Below, in pieces: positions 32,449 through 42,866 of a stretch of 64,000 nt of DNA (positions within the stretch are counted from its first letter, which is position 1; every line of letters starts with the position of its first letter). Origin of the DNA: Symbiodinium natans (taxonomy: Eukaryota; Sar; Dinophyceae; Suessiales; Symbiodiniaceae); NCBI GenBank assembly GCA_905221605.1, contig CAJNDS010002795.1, positions 1 to 64,000 on the forward strand, given 5' to 3'. Under the pieces are notes generated by a model that saw only the letters and a list, made by a program, of their open reading frames with translations, did not search any database and had not been told where the DNA came from. Both the position numbers and the translations under genes were made by a program.

Positions 32449-32735
32449 GGTTTAGGGTTAGGGTTTAGGGTTTAGGGTTTAGGGTTTAGGGTTTAGGGTT
32501 TAGGGTTTAGGGTTTAGGGTTTAGGGTTTAGGGTTTAGGGTTTAGGGTTTAGGGTTTAGTGTTTCGGGTTTAGGGTTTAGGGTTTAGGGTTTAGGGTTTA
32601 GGGTTTAGGGTTTAGGGTTTAGGGTTTAGGGTTTAGGGTTTAGGGTTTAGGGTTTAGGGTTTAGGGTTTAGGGTTTAGGGTTTAGGGTTTAGGGTTTAGG
32701 GTCAGGGTTTGGGGTTTGGGGCTTAGGGTATGGCT
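32449..32735 (+). repeat. (TTTAGGG)n array
   Basis: About 40 units, the second-longest in the window. Confidence 0.97.
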
Positions 32736-32950
32736 AGCATGAAGCCCCAGCGAAGGTTAGAATTTCAAGACAGGGTAGGTGTACACAGTCACCGCTAGGG
32801 CATTGCAAGGTCACAGGGTTTAGGGTTTGGGGTTTACGGGTTTAGGGTTCAGGGTTTAAGGTTGTCAGGAGCCGAAACCCTGACCCCAAGACCTTCTAAG
32901 CCCCACTCAGGATACGCCGTAGGGTTTTTTTAAGCCCTGTGTCTAAGACT

Positions 32951-33038
32951 TAGCAGCCAACCACATTATCATAAGAGCACCCTTTTTTGGGGTGGTTACT
33001 TTATAAGGGAACCCATGACCAAAAAAAGGGTAAAGGGC
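32951..33038 (+). mobile_element. family A element, copy A4 (truncated)
   Basis: Internal arms match A1-A3, but both terminal repeats are lost or diverged. Confidence 0.7.
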
Positions 33039-33240
33039 ATGCAAGGTGCTCGGAGTTTAGGGTTCAGGGTTTAGGGTCCTAGGAGGCCAGCCCTTGTGCG
33101 ATTAGGAGCCTTCCCCCCCCCTAGGCCCGAAACCCTCAACCAGCAAAAGGACCGGATGCACGGCGATCAGAGTGAGCCAGTTTTGCGCTTTGGGCTTAGG
33201 GACTGCCTGGGTAGTTCTTGAAGGGAGGCGGGTTCATGGG

Positions 33241-33378
33241 GGTAGGTACCCAGTGAACCTTAGGGAAGCTTAGGTCTTAGGGAGCCTTCGGGAGTAGCGG
33301 GGAGTGTTACCGGGAACCCTGGCATACGTACCCCCCCCTTGTCACTTGAACCCCCGTCCCTTAAGAGCCCTACAATTC
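33241..33378 (+). repeat. dispersed repeat pair, copy 2
   Basis: See copy 1. Directly followed by family C copy C2. Confidence 0.6.
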
Positions 33379-33518
33379 CTTGGAGGTTCATGGTACTTAT
33401 TGACCAATTCTAACCGCACTTATAACCCACTTATAAGCCCCCGAAGTGCACCAATATGGTCATAAGTACAGTTATAAGTACAGTTATAATTGCTTCATAA
33501 GTACCATGAACATCCAAG
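33379..33518 (+). mobile_element. family C element, copy C2
   Basis: CTTGGAGGTTCATGGTAC to GTACCATGAACATCCAAG, near-perfect 18 bp terminal repeats with a TA-rich core. Confidence 0.83.
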
Positions 33519-34479
33519 TAGGGCTTGTGTTAGGATGCCTTCGTTCTGAGGTTCCTTCCTGGGGCGAAGGCTGTGATCTGGCAGCAGCGTCCCTTGTCCG
33601 TCTGGGCTGGAGAAAGCGGCCAATGAGCGTGAGACCGGAAACAGCTCCTCCGCGAAGGGCGCTACAAACACCGAATCTACTTGAAGACTTTACTTCTCTT
33701 AGATCCAAACCATGACAAACAATTACACATGTTGAAATTTGTCCTGGGTGCTAGATCACATATACTAACTTCGGTAACAGTGCTAAGGGACTACAGACTA
33801 GGAGGCGTCCGAGAAAACCTCCAAGACACGAAGCCTGTCTGAATGTTCATCTCCTACCTTACACAGGGTCTAGGGTTCAGGGTTTAAATCCTGAACTTTT
33901 AGGGTCCAGGAACCCTAAACCCTAAACTCTTGAGGTGTCGGGAGGAGGGTTGACTGTGTAGGGTTTAGGCTAGTAGGGCTTGGGCTTCAGGGTGCGGTGA
34001 TCGAACTTTTCACATAACCCTCAACCCTAAACCCTGAACCCTCAACCCTCAACCCTAAACCATGAGGTACCATGGGATTAACTCGGACATATGAACCCCA
34101 AAGACCGCCGAAGATTCAACTCCTTAGGCTAGATTGCCACTTCGATTATTCTTATGATTACTTTTCGTGTTTTTCTTATGATTGTTGTTTTTATGTTGAT
34201 TCTGATTAGTGTTTGTATTGGAGTTACGATTTGGGGTTTGGGCTTGAGGGTTTAGCGCCAACTCATGCGTAGACATCTAGAGCTTTGGCTGCCTGGGGCT
34301 CAATCCCCAAGCCTTCTTCTCATGGGTAGAGGAAGGGTTTAGGGTTTAGGGTTTAGGGTTTGGGGTTTGGGGTTTGGGGTTTAGGGCTTAGGGCTTGGGG
34401 TTTGGAGTTGGGGTTTGAAGGACTCTGGACACAGAGAGCCCACAGCCCCCTGCTTCTGGGGGTTGAAAGAGCTTCCCTA

Positions 34480-34667
34480 CTTGGAGGTATCGAACACTTA
34501 GTAACGCAATTATACCTGTACTTATCACCCAATTCTAACCCTATGAGAGTACTTAAGAGGCTTGTATGTGGGATATAACTACACTTATGATTGGGTTGCC
34601 CTAAACCCTAAACCCTAAACCCCCAAGCCGTCTTACAATGGGTTACGAAGCGACCAGAACCTCCAAG
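34480..34667 (+). mobile_element. family C element, copy C3, with CCCTAAA insertion
   Basis: Ends match C2, with a short CCCTAAA run (about 34598-34622) in the middle. Confidence 0.7.
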
Positions 34668-34714
34668 TAGACCCTAACCTTAAGACAGGGAATGCGATTG
34701 CAAGTGAACTCAAA

Positions 34715-34765
34715 CCGACCGGCGCTCCGCTAGAATTCGGTCAAACCTCGCCAGCTGCGCCTGCG
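34715..34765 (-). CDS. candidate exon
   Basis: Minus strand, acceptor TGCCGCAG then AQLARFDRILAERR and a GTCGG donor. Short, but with clean borders. Confidence 0.3.
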
Positions 34766-36199
34766 GCAGATTAATTTAACGTTCAGGTTTATGGTTTATG
34801 GTTTATGGTTTAGGGTTTTTCGGGTTTTGGGTTTAGGGTTTAGGGTTTAGGGCTTAGGGTTTAGGGTTTAGGGTTTAGGGCTCAGGGCTTAGGGTTTAGG
34901 GTTTGGGCGCAGGATTCCGGGCAGAGAGGGTGGAGGGTTTCGAGGTCTCACTCGGATTTAGGGCGGGTTGCCCAAGAAAATCCCAAAAGGTGGCACCCCC
35001 TAAACCCTAAACCCTAAACCCTAAACCCAAGCTCCAGTCCCCCGTACCGTGGGTTGGGGCACTCTCTTTTAAGTTCTTTTTGGGGAGTAGACGGGCTGTA
35101 TAAGGAGTATATTAAGGGAAATCATTAGGGGGTTACGACCTTGGGGGTCCGAGTACGACTCTCTTGATCTACACATCCAAAACTCTCATGCAAGCCTAAC
35201 AGACCCTAAACCCCCCTCTCCCCCCCCCCTCCCACTGCCTCGGATGTGGTGGGACGCGTTTGCCCTTGATAAAATCTATGTAGGTCCTTCGTGAGCCGCG
35301 TTCAGGGCATTGGTCAGACGGGAAACACAGACCCCCTCCCGTGAGGAAGCCAACATCTATGACGCCTAGGATAGGTCGGGGCATATGTTGTACTATAATG
35401 TATTCTATTCTAAGCGTGTATATATATATACATACATAGTCTTATATGTATATATGTGTGTATATGTATATATTATGTAGTATGTGTGTATATATGTATG
35501 GCGCTGTCTACTATGTATCATGTAGTGGTTTATTGTATTTCCTATAGTTTCGTTGCGCTTCTGTGCATTGGCTTGGGGGTGTGTCCGGTCTTATGGCTCA
35601 GGGCTTCCGCGATTTGGGGGCCAGGCTAGGTCTCCAAATCATAAGTCCAGAAATGGTTCCTAACCCCTAGACCCTAAGGCCTAAACCCTAAATCCCAAAC
35701 CCCATTCCCCAAACCCTAAACCCCAAACCCCAAGCCCTAAGCCCTAAGCCCTAAGCCCTGAACCCTAAACCCTAAACCCTTAACACTAAACCCTAAACCC
35801 TCAACCCAGCCAAGCGTCAAATTCTCTCTCCTTCGAATTGCAACGAGAACGCAAAGATATAGGGGTGAAATTTCGCATGCCTGGGCCGCAAGCTGGCTGA
35901 GGGACTGAGGAATCCGTGTTTAGGGCCCTAAACCCTAAACCCTAAACCCTAATAGGGCTACCCTGAGGGAGAGGTCGGCCTCTGCCGCGCATTTGCCGAC
36001 CCTAAGCCGGTGTTGAAGATGGGGTTGACCTAAATTATAGGGTCCTTACGGGAGTGGGATTTAGGGCTTAGTTTAGGGCTAACTTTGGGGAAGGTTCGGG
36101 ACCCTTAGGGAGATAGTGGTTGTTGTAGTTGCGGCAAAGAAGGTTCCTTCACACTCAACGCTACTCTCTTTGCAGGTCTGGGTACCTGTAGCCCACTCC

Positions 36200-36294
36200 G
36201 CAACTAAATTCTATTGATTGCTTAAGAACTCCAAAACAATGATGATATTCTTCCTTATTCTTTTGGGGTTCTTAAGCAAACAGTAGAATTGGGG
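36200..36294 (+). mobile_element. family D inverted-repeat element, copy D1
   Basis: Arms ATTGCTTAAGAACTCC and GGGGTTCTTAAGCAAAC flank a TA-rich core; about 25 bp past a candidate exon. Confidence 0.8.
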
Positions 36295-36319
36295 GTACTT
36301 AGAGGCAGGTCCTAGCTAC

Positions 36320-36373
36320 CGTCCAACGCTGGTTGCAACTGCCCCAGACGCACAGACACGGACTCAGAGGCCT
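36320..36373 (-). CDS. candidate exon next to a family D element
   Basis: ASESVSVRLGQLQPALDG between acceptor GTCGCAG and donor ACG|GTAGCT on the minus strand. A family D inverted-repeat element starts about 25 nt into the intron, the same arrangement as at eIF4G exon 14. Confidence 0.35.
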
Positions 36374-36599
36374 CTGCGACCTCTCAAACGGCAAGGGTTT
36401 AGGGTTTAGGGTTTAGAGTTTAGGGTTTAGGGTTTGGGGTTTAGGGTTTAGGGTTTAGGTTCAGGGTTTAGGGTTTAGGGTAACAAAAAGACACATTCTT
36501 CAGGCCACCCCCCCCCCCCCCCCCCACCCCCATCGAGTCATGCGATGCAACCCACAAGCACACCCAGCCCAAACTCGGAAGGCTGGCAGCCTCACTATA

Positions 36600-36690
36600 G
36601 GGTCTGAATTAATTAGAATAGGATTATGGGGGGTTTGATTATATAGTGTACTTACACAGGGACCATAAAGGAATATTCTTAGCACGTATG
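36600..36690 (+). mobile_element. family E element, copy E3
   Basis: AATTAGAATAGGATTATGG at left and AAGGAATATTCTTAGCACG at right. Confidence 0.65.
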
Positions 36691-36885
36691 CCCTACATTA
36701 CATCCGGCCGAACCCTAAACCCCAGACCCGAGACCCTAGACCCTAAACCCTAAACATCCGGCCGAGCTGCATGTTTATTGTCCATGGGAGAAAGAGAGAA
36801 AAAGCTGTAAGCCCAGCCCGGCTCCAGAAGCGGCGCTGTTGCCTTGGCGAGCCGCAGTGTGGAGATGTGGACCCGCAACCCGGTT

Positions 36886-37000
36886 TAGGGTTTAGGGTTT
36901 AGGGTTTAGGGTTTAGGGTTTAGGGTTTAGGGTTTAGGGTTTAGGGTTTAGGGTATAGGGTATAGGGTATAGGGTATAGGGTTTAGGGTTTAGGGTTTGG
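36886..37000 (+). repeat. (TTTAGGG)n array with TATAGGG patch
   Basis: About 16 units with four TATAGGG units in a row near the end. Confidence 0.96.
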
Positions 37001-37619
37001 GACTTGGGGGGTCCCAATATTTGAGTCCCGTTTTGGGTGCCCAAAGCTAGGGGGGGGGGGGGGGGGGTTTAAAAAATGGGGAGGGGGGTTGGTGTCATTT
37101 GGAGGGTCAAATTATGAGGCGCTCTCATCTAGGGTTGAGGCTTTTGGGGTTTATAACGAGTGGCAGATCCTGGCGTGAGCCTGGGCTTCTCTGGCCAAGC
37201 CTCTTTTGGTGGATTCACGAAAAGGACCACTAAACCCTTGAACCCTTGCCCCTGCAGGGTAGGGACACCTAAAAGGTCCAGACCCTGGACCCCAAAGACC
37301 AAAGACTCTGACCAGGTGTGGTTTAGGGTTTAGGGCTCAAGGGTTTCGCGTTTGGGGTTTGGCCCTACAGCCCGCACGCCCAATCAATCCCCAGGGCAGA
37401 CTAAGTTCCTATTAGGAATACGCCAGATACCATATGTATGTCTACATGTATATGTGTACAATATATATATATGCATCTATATATATATATACATATATAA
37501 GATGTAAATATGTATATAAAAAAAAATATATATATATATATGCTCACACCCCCCCCCCCCCCATACCTACCGTGAGGCCGTGTCGGAGTAAGAAATCCAT
37601 ACTTAGCCATAGGTATGAA

Positions 37620-38760
37620 TTTGACAAAAACCCATTAATTGAATGAAAAACCCTATGAAAATTAATACGAACCCTATTAATATTAATAAGACTCTTATTG
37701 AAATTAATAGGAATCTTAGTGAATTACTAGGAATACTGACTTGGAATCGTATTTGAGTCAGAGGAACTCTCTATCAAACGTCATGGGAATGCTCTTAAAA
37801 TGTAGAAAAACAATCGGGCCCTCATGAAGAATAGTAGGGAGCCTGTGAAAATGAAAAGGACCCTTTTTGAACTCACGGGAATGTGGGAATTCCATTAAAT
37901 CTAAATAGGAATCCTATGAATATTTGTCTTAATCTTGTTATGATGAATTAGAATCCTATTCAATTTATGAGGAACCCCACTAAAATTCACAAGAACCCTT
38001 TTACAAATTAAGAGGAATCGTTGAAATGAAGAGGGTCCTACCATCAATAGGAACTTAGAAGCAACACCACTAAAAATCATGAGAACCCTATTGCAAATTA
38101 ATAGGAAGCCTTTGAAAATGAAGAGAAATCCTACTAAAATTAATAGGAACCAATAGGAATCCTATAAAAACAACTATGAAAACTCATAAGAATATTCTGA
38201 AATGGTAGAGGAGTCCTTTTAAGATGGTTAGGAACCCTTTGACGTTAATCGGAATTTATTAGGAACCCCAGTAAAATTCATAAGAACCCTATTACGAATT
38301 GATAGGAATCGGAATCCTTTTAAAATGAAGAGGAATCCAACAAAATTAATAATGAACCAATAGGAATCCTACAAAATTCAATGTGGTTCCTTTTCAAAAT
38401 TTCTTGGCTTCCTGTTAGACTTAATGTGATTCCTATTAGAATTAATAGGACTAGGAATGCTATTCAAATTTCTAAGAATACCATTAACATTACTTGGAGA
38501 CGCACTAAAATGAATAGGCACCCATATGAATCTTAAACAAGAATTTTAGTTTCAGAGGAACCCTATTGGAATTAAAAGAACCATGATGATTAAGAACCTT
38601 GTTGAAATGCAAAAGAACCCTATTGAAAAGTATTAGGAATCCTCTGATGTTGAATAAGAAACCTCTGAAAGTTCATAAGAGTATAAGTAAAATTAAAAAA
38701 AGTCCTGTAAAGATGGTTAGGAACCCTTTTTACATTAATAGGAATAGGAATGCTATTGCT
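37620..38760. repeat. AT-rich degenerate palindromic tandem repeat
   Basis: About 1.1 kb built from a loose unit of about 35 bp containing AATAGGAACCCTATTAAAAT and AATTAATAGGAA, so each unit is partly its own complement. Much more AT-rich than the rest of the window; no gene seen. Confidence 0.85.
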
Positions 38761-38879
38761 GAGATTAATGTAAGACTGACCAAAATCAACGAGCCTCCAA
38801 GCATGCTGACACGTCCTGCTTCGAACCAAAACCGTCCACTGGACAGCTACATGTAGAGCTGCACGGTTCTGGCCCGAGA

Positions 38880-39700
38880 GAGGTACGAGGCAAAACCAAA
38901 AAAACAAAAAAAAACATCTTTTTTAGAGAATGGGGAGGGGATGTTGAAAGAGATGGTTGTTTTTGGTTTTGCTTCGTAAAAAGATGGTTTTGCATAGGAA
39001 AACCAACTTTTCCCTCGCAAAAAGATGGTTTTCCTTGAGAACACTAAGCCAAAACCATCTTTTTACGAGGAAAAAGTTGGTTTTCCTATGAAAAACCATC
39101 TTTTACGAGGCAAAACCAAAAAACCAAAAAAACATCTTTTTAGAGAATGGAGGGGGATTTTCAAAAAGATGTTTTTTTGGGTTTTGCCTCGTAAAAAGAT
39201 GGTTTTTCATAGAAAAACCATCTTTACCCTCGTAAAAAGATGGCTTTGGCGACAAAAACCAACTTTTACCTCGTAAAAAGATGGTTTTGGAGCAAAAACC
39301 AACTTTTCCCTCGTAAAAAGATGGTTTTCCTGAGGCAGTCCACACCAAAACCATCTTTTTGCGAGGGAAAAGTTGGCTTTCCTATGGAAAACCGTCATTT
39401 TACGAGGCAAAATCAAAAAACAATCTTTTTCAACATCCCCTCCCCATTCTCTAAAACAGATGGTTTTATTGGTTTTTCGGTTTTGCCTCGTAAAAGATGT
39501 TTTGGAGCCAAAAACCAACTTTTACCTCGCAAAAAGATGGTTTTCCTGAGGCAGACCAGGCCAAAACAATCTTTTTACGAGGGAAAAGTTGGTTTTCCTA
39601 TGGAAAACCATCTTTTTACGAGGCAAAACCAAAAAAACCATCTTTTTCAACATCCCCTCCCCATTCTCTAAAAAAGATGGTTTTTTTGGTTTTTTGGTAT
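38880..39700. repeat. hairpin array (two inverted halves)
   Basis: Alternating blocks AAAACCATCTTTTTACGAGG and its complement CCTCGTAAAAAGATGGTTTT, with spacers CCAACTTTTCCCTCG. A longer sub-block around AGAGAATGGGGAGGGGATG occurs near 38.92 and 39.14 kb and inverted near 39.43 and 39.65 kb, giving dyad symmetry near 39.34 kb. All reading frames across it are artefacts. Confidence 0.88.
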
Positions 39701-39991
39701 CGCCCGTCTCGGCGTCCAGTCCTGTGGTCCGTGTGGGGTCTGTTTTGTCGAGAGACAGCCACTGGCAGTAGCAAAAAACGGCATAGGGCACGAGCGGGTT
39801 CTAAACGGTATTTACGAGGAAAACAGATCTGGGTAGGTGATGGGGGGCGGGGGGGCTGTGTCCATATATATATATAACATAGAAAGGGGTGGATAAGGCT
39901 CCTCACTCCCTCATTCCCTAGAAAAGAGCTAAGGGTTTACGATGATAAGGGAGCCCTACCGTACACCCCCACTCCCCCCCCCCCCCCCCCC

Positions 39992-40025
<34 letters not shown>

Positions 40026-40311
40026 TATACATATATATATGTATAAAACACAAAATCGTAGGATTCCCTTATAATGAGGACGCCAACAAGGTACCCGAGT
40101 TTCGTAAACCCGAAGCCCTGAGCCCTAAGCCCTAAACCCTAAACCCCAAACCCCAAACCCTGAACCCTAAACCCTAAACCCTAAACCCAAAACCCAAAAC
40201 CCTAAACCCCCAACTCGGAAGCCGAGTCGCTGAGTCTTATCGGCCTCGCCGCAAAACTGGAGCCTAGGGCTGGCGATTCACCTGAGATGGGTGAGGATCT
40301 CAAGAGGCGAA

Positions 40312-40440
40312 AGGGTTCAGGGTTCAGGGTTCAGGGTTCAGGGTTATAGGGTTATAGGGTTATAGGGTTATAGGGTTATAGGGTTATAGGGTTATAGGGT
40401 TATAGGGTTATAGGGTTATAGGGTTATAGGGTTAAGGGTT
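40312..40440 (+). repeat. TTCAGGG then TTATAGGG array
   Basis: Four TTCAGGG units followed by about a dozen uniform eight-base TTATAGGG units. Confidence 0.96.
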
Positions 40441-41054
40441 TCTGTCTGCTCTTGCTTTGTTAGAGTTTGGGATTTGGGGTTTCGGGTTTAACTTAGTAAA
40501 GCCAAAGGGCATCTTAAACCCCTAAAGAACCGGGGCCAGAATGCACACTCCCCGAAACCCGAAGCAAAGCCGAAAGGAAGGGGCCAGACGCGGGAGTCGC
40601 CTAGGAATAACAAGGGTACCCTTTCTGGGTTTCAGGGGAGAATAAGGGAACCCCAACCCTAAAAAAAAGGAAATAAGGGGCCTACTCCCGGCCCTAGAGG
40701 GTCAATTCCCTTCATCTTGAGACCAAAAAAACCCCCAGAGCCCTTGAGCCCCATTATCCTAAACTCCGAATCTCTAAACCTCCTGAAAAACTGAAAAGCC
40801 CTAACGACGGAAGCACCCACCAACCCCCCCCCCCCCCCACCCAAAAAAAAAAAAAAAACACCCTCCCCAATTGCGGGCTTCAGCGGCCGAGTGTGTTTTA
40901 GGTTTGAATGATTCAGGAGGTTAAGCTCCCTAGACTCTGAACCCTAAACCCTAAACCCCTAAAAGGGACGGAAGAATTGGGGTTCACACTGCCGACCCTC
41001 CACTGCCAAGAGCCGCATGCAAAGCCTAAAACCTTTGGACGGGCTGCTCGTGAA

Positions 41055-41266
41055 AGGACTTACGCACCCGTCGCCTGCGACAGGTACACCTTGGCTTGCA
41101 AGTGGCTTGCAAGGGGTAGGGGAATTGAAGTTTAACGGCTATGATGACTGAGGGGCTTTGGGCTCCCGGGAAGTTTATGTCAAGAATGGAAGGGTTCTCT
41201 TCGAACCAAGCGACGGGGCGTTGGCCTGTGACAACGCACTCGGCTTTGGTCACATCCTGCGAATAA
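41055..41266 (-). CDS. unrecognised candidate exon
   Basis: After TTCGCAG the minus strand is open for about 60 codons: TKAECVVTGQRPVAWFEENP, then SILDINFPGAQSPSVIIAVK. Ends near GACGG|GTGCGT, a possible donor. Lies 1.5 kb past the last eIF4G-like exon on the same strand; function unknown. Confidence 0.4.
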
Positions 41267-41537
41267 GCTCAGGAATGGATTCAGCTGTCTTTGGATCTGG
41301 CAAGGTCTCTAAACCCTGATCCCTTTCGGATACCCTGCATCTCAGTAGCAGGACCCCACCCGAGCATCTTGGGATTGGCACTTTGCTTCAGGCAGGAAGA
41401 CCCCATAGGATTTAGGGTGTAGGGTTTTGACTCAAAATGCAGACTCTTTCACTCTCAGTGAGCACGGGGCCGTAGTGTAGTCAGGAAAACAGCGTCGGAA
41501 TGAAAGGGGTTGAGAGCATAACCGTAAGTTTTATGCT

Positions 41538-41788
41538 TCTAAACCCTAAACCCTAAACCCTAAACCCTAAACCCTAAACCCTAAACCCTAAACCCTAAAC
41601 CCTAAACCCTAAACCCTAAACCCTATACCCTATACCCTAAACCCTAAACCCTAAACCCTAAACCCTAAACCCTAAACCCTAAACCCTAAACCCTAAACCC
41701 TAAACCCTAAACCCTAAACCCTAAACCCAAATCCTAAATCCTAAACCCTAAACCCTAAACCCTAACCCCTAACCCCTAAACCCTAATA
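41538..41788 (-). repeat. (CCCTAAA)n array
   Basis: About 35 units including two CCCTATA. Confidence 0.97.
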
Positions 41789-42646
41789 CCCGATTTGGGC
41801 ACCCCAAGTCCTGAAATCGAACCCTAACATGCTTTGGGTTCTGGTCCTTGCCCTTTGCGCGCTCGGACATCTCCTTCTCCTGGCATCCCACTGAAGGCTT
41901 TAGGCACGCTTTTTGCTGGTGTTGATTCGGGTTTATGGCTTGGGGCTTAGGTTCAGGGCATCCCCTTCGTACCGCCCCCCCCCCCCCCCCCCCCCCCCCA
42001 ACAAAACAATACAATAGCACAACCCTCCTCGAGAAGGACTTCCAGGTAGGTACCCTTAGCCCTAACGTCCATTTCCAGCTGGAAATGGAGGCCTATTCTG
42101 AAGCTCGAGAGCCCGTCCCCTCACTTCCCAACCCCCAAAAAGGGGGTTTGGGGTTTGTGGGGTTCAAGTTCCGAATAATCATAAACACCCGCTGGAATAC
42201 ACTTTTCACCCCGCCGTCGGCGTCGCACACGCTCGAAAGACATGCCCAGAAGCTACGCACACATAGACCCCAGTAGTGCAGGGCTACCAAGAGACAGAGA
42301 CACAGACAAACACACTCACAGAGACACACCGAGACCCAGAGACACTTTCGTGGAGACCCGGCGTTCAGGTTTCAGGGTCTCCTGTCGGGCTCAGGGGTTC
42401 GGAGCTCAGGACGCTAGCCAAGATTGCACTGGCACGAAGCTCCGGTATTCCTCGTGCACGCAACCCTGAATACATCAGCCCGAAAGCCCCTCTCAAGCAC
42501 CTAAACACAAATTTATACACTCACACACACCCTCCCTGAAGCCCGGGATTTCCTGAATCAACAGAATAAAGCTAAAGAACCCAGAAAAAGCCTAGACAGG
42601 CCACGCCACCCTGAATTGAAAGTTGGGAGGGCTCCCCCCAAGGGCC

Positions 42647-42693
42647 TGCTAGCCATCCCAAGCCGCCGGCCGGCCAGCCCCACAGACCCCAAG
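42647..42693 (-). CDS. possible eIF4G-like exon 15
   Basis: Reads LGVCGAGRPAAWDG in phase with exon 14 after acceptor TTCGTAG; a GC donor (GATG|GCTAGC) follows. No clear homology, as expected for the linker after MIF4G. If correct, the preceding intron (42694-42815) is almost only a family D element. Confidence 0.3.
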
Positions 42694-42815
42694 CTACGAA
42701 TTGCTTAAGAACCCACCCCAAAAAACATACAAATAAGAAAATATTTTTCTGTTGAGGGCAATATGGGGATCGTTCATTTTTTGGGGGGGGTTTCTTAAGC
42801 AAGCAGTAGCAACTA
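42694..42815 (+). mobile_element. family D element, copy D2, filling an intron
   Basis: Arms GAATTGCTTAAGAACCC and GGTTTCTTAAGCAAGC. Begins at the donor of eIF4G-like exon 14 and ends at a TAG acceptor. Confidence 0.8.
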
Positions 42816-42866
42816 GGCCTGCTCCAGTCTGATCTCTTCCTTCGTCTTCGCCGCGGCCTTGAAGAC
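42816..42866 (-). CDS. eIF4G-like, exon 14
   Basis: Seventeen codons after a TTGCAG acceptor, VFKAAAKTKEEIRLEQ, equivalent to the PKTIDQIHKEAE segment after DVLDLR. GC donor CAG|GCCTAG, followed at once by a family D inverted-repeat element. Confidence 0.82.

Larger units (their letters stand above)
28200..36300. other. middle region: arrays with unassigned islands
   Basis: Between the presumed 5' end of the kinase gene and the 36.3 kb exon candidate. Unique islands at 28.4-29.2, 29.5-29.7, 30.5-30.85, 31.1-31.3, 31.6-31.75 and 33.5-33.7 kb have open frames on one or both strands. No named gene. Confidence 0.55.

Noticed and set aside
35810-35915. 18S rRNA fragment (AGGGGTGAAATTTCGCATG resembles a conserved rRNA stretch)
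   Set aside because: Similarity covers only about 12 bases and flanks do not match rRNA.
38847-39906. Several 80-140-codon open frames rich in Lys, Phe and Met
   Set aside because: All lie in the hairpin array, are open on both strands and repeat with the array unit.
41935-42276. 113-codon plus-strand frame
   Set aside because: Crosses a 29-base poly-C tract and an inverted repeat; no domain, and the opposite strand is as open.
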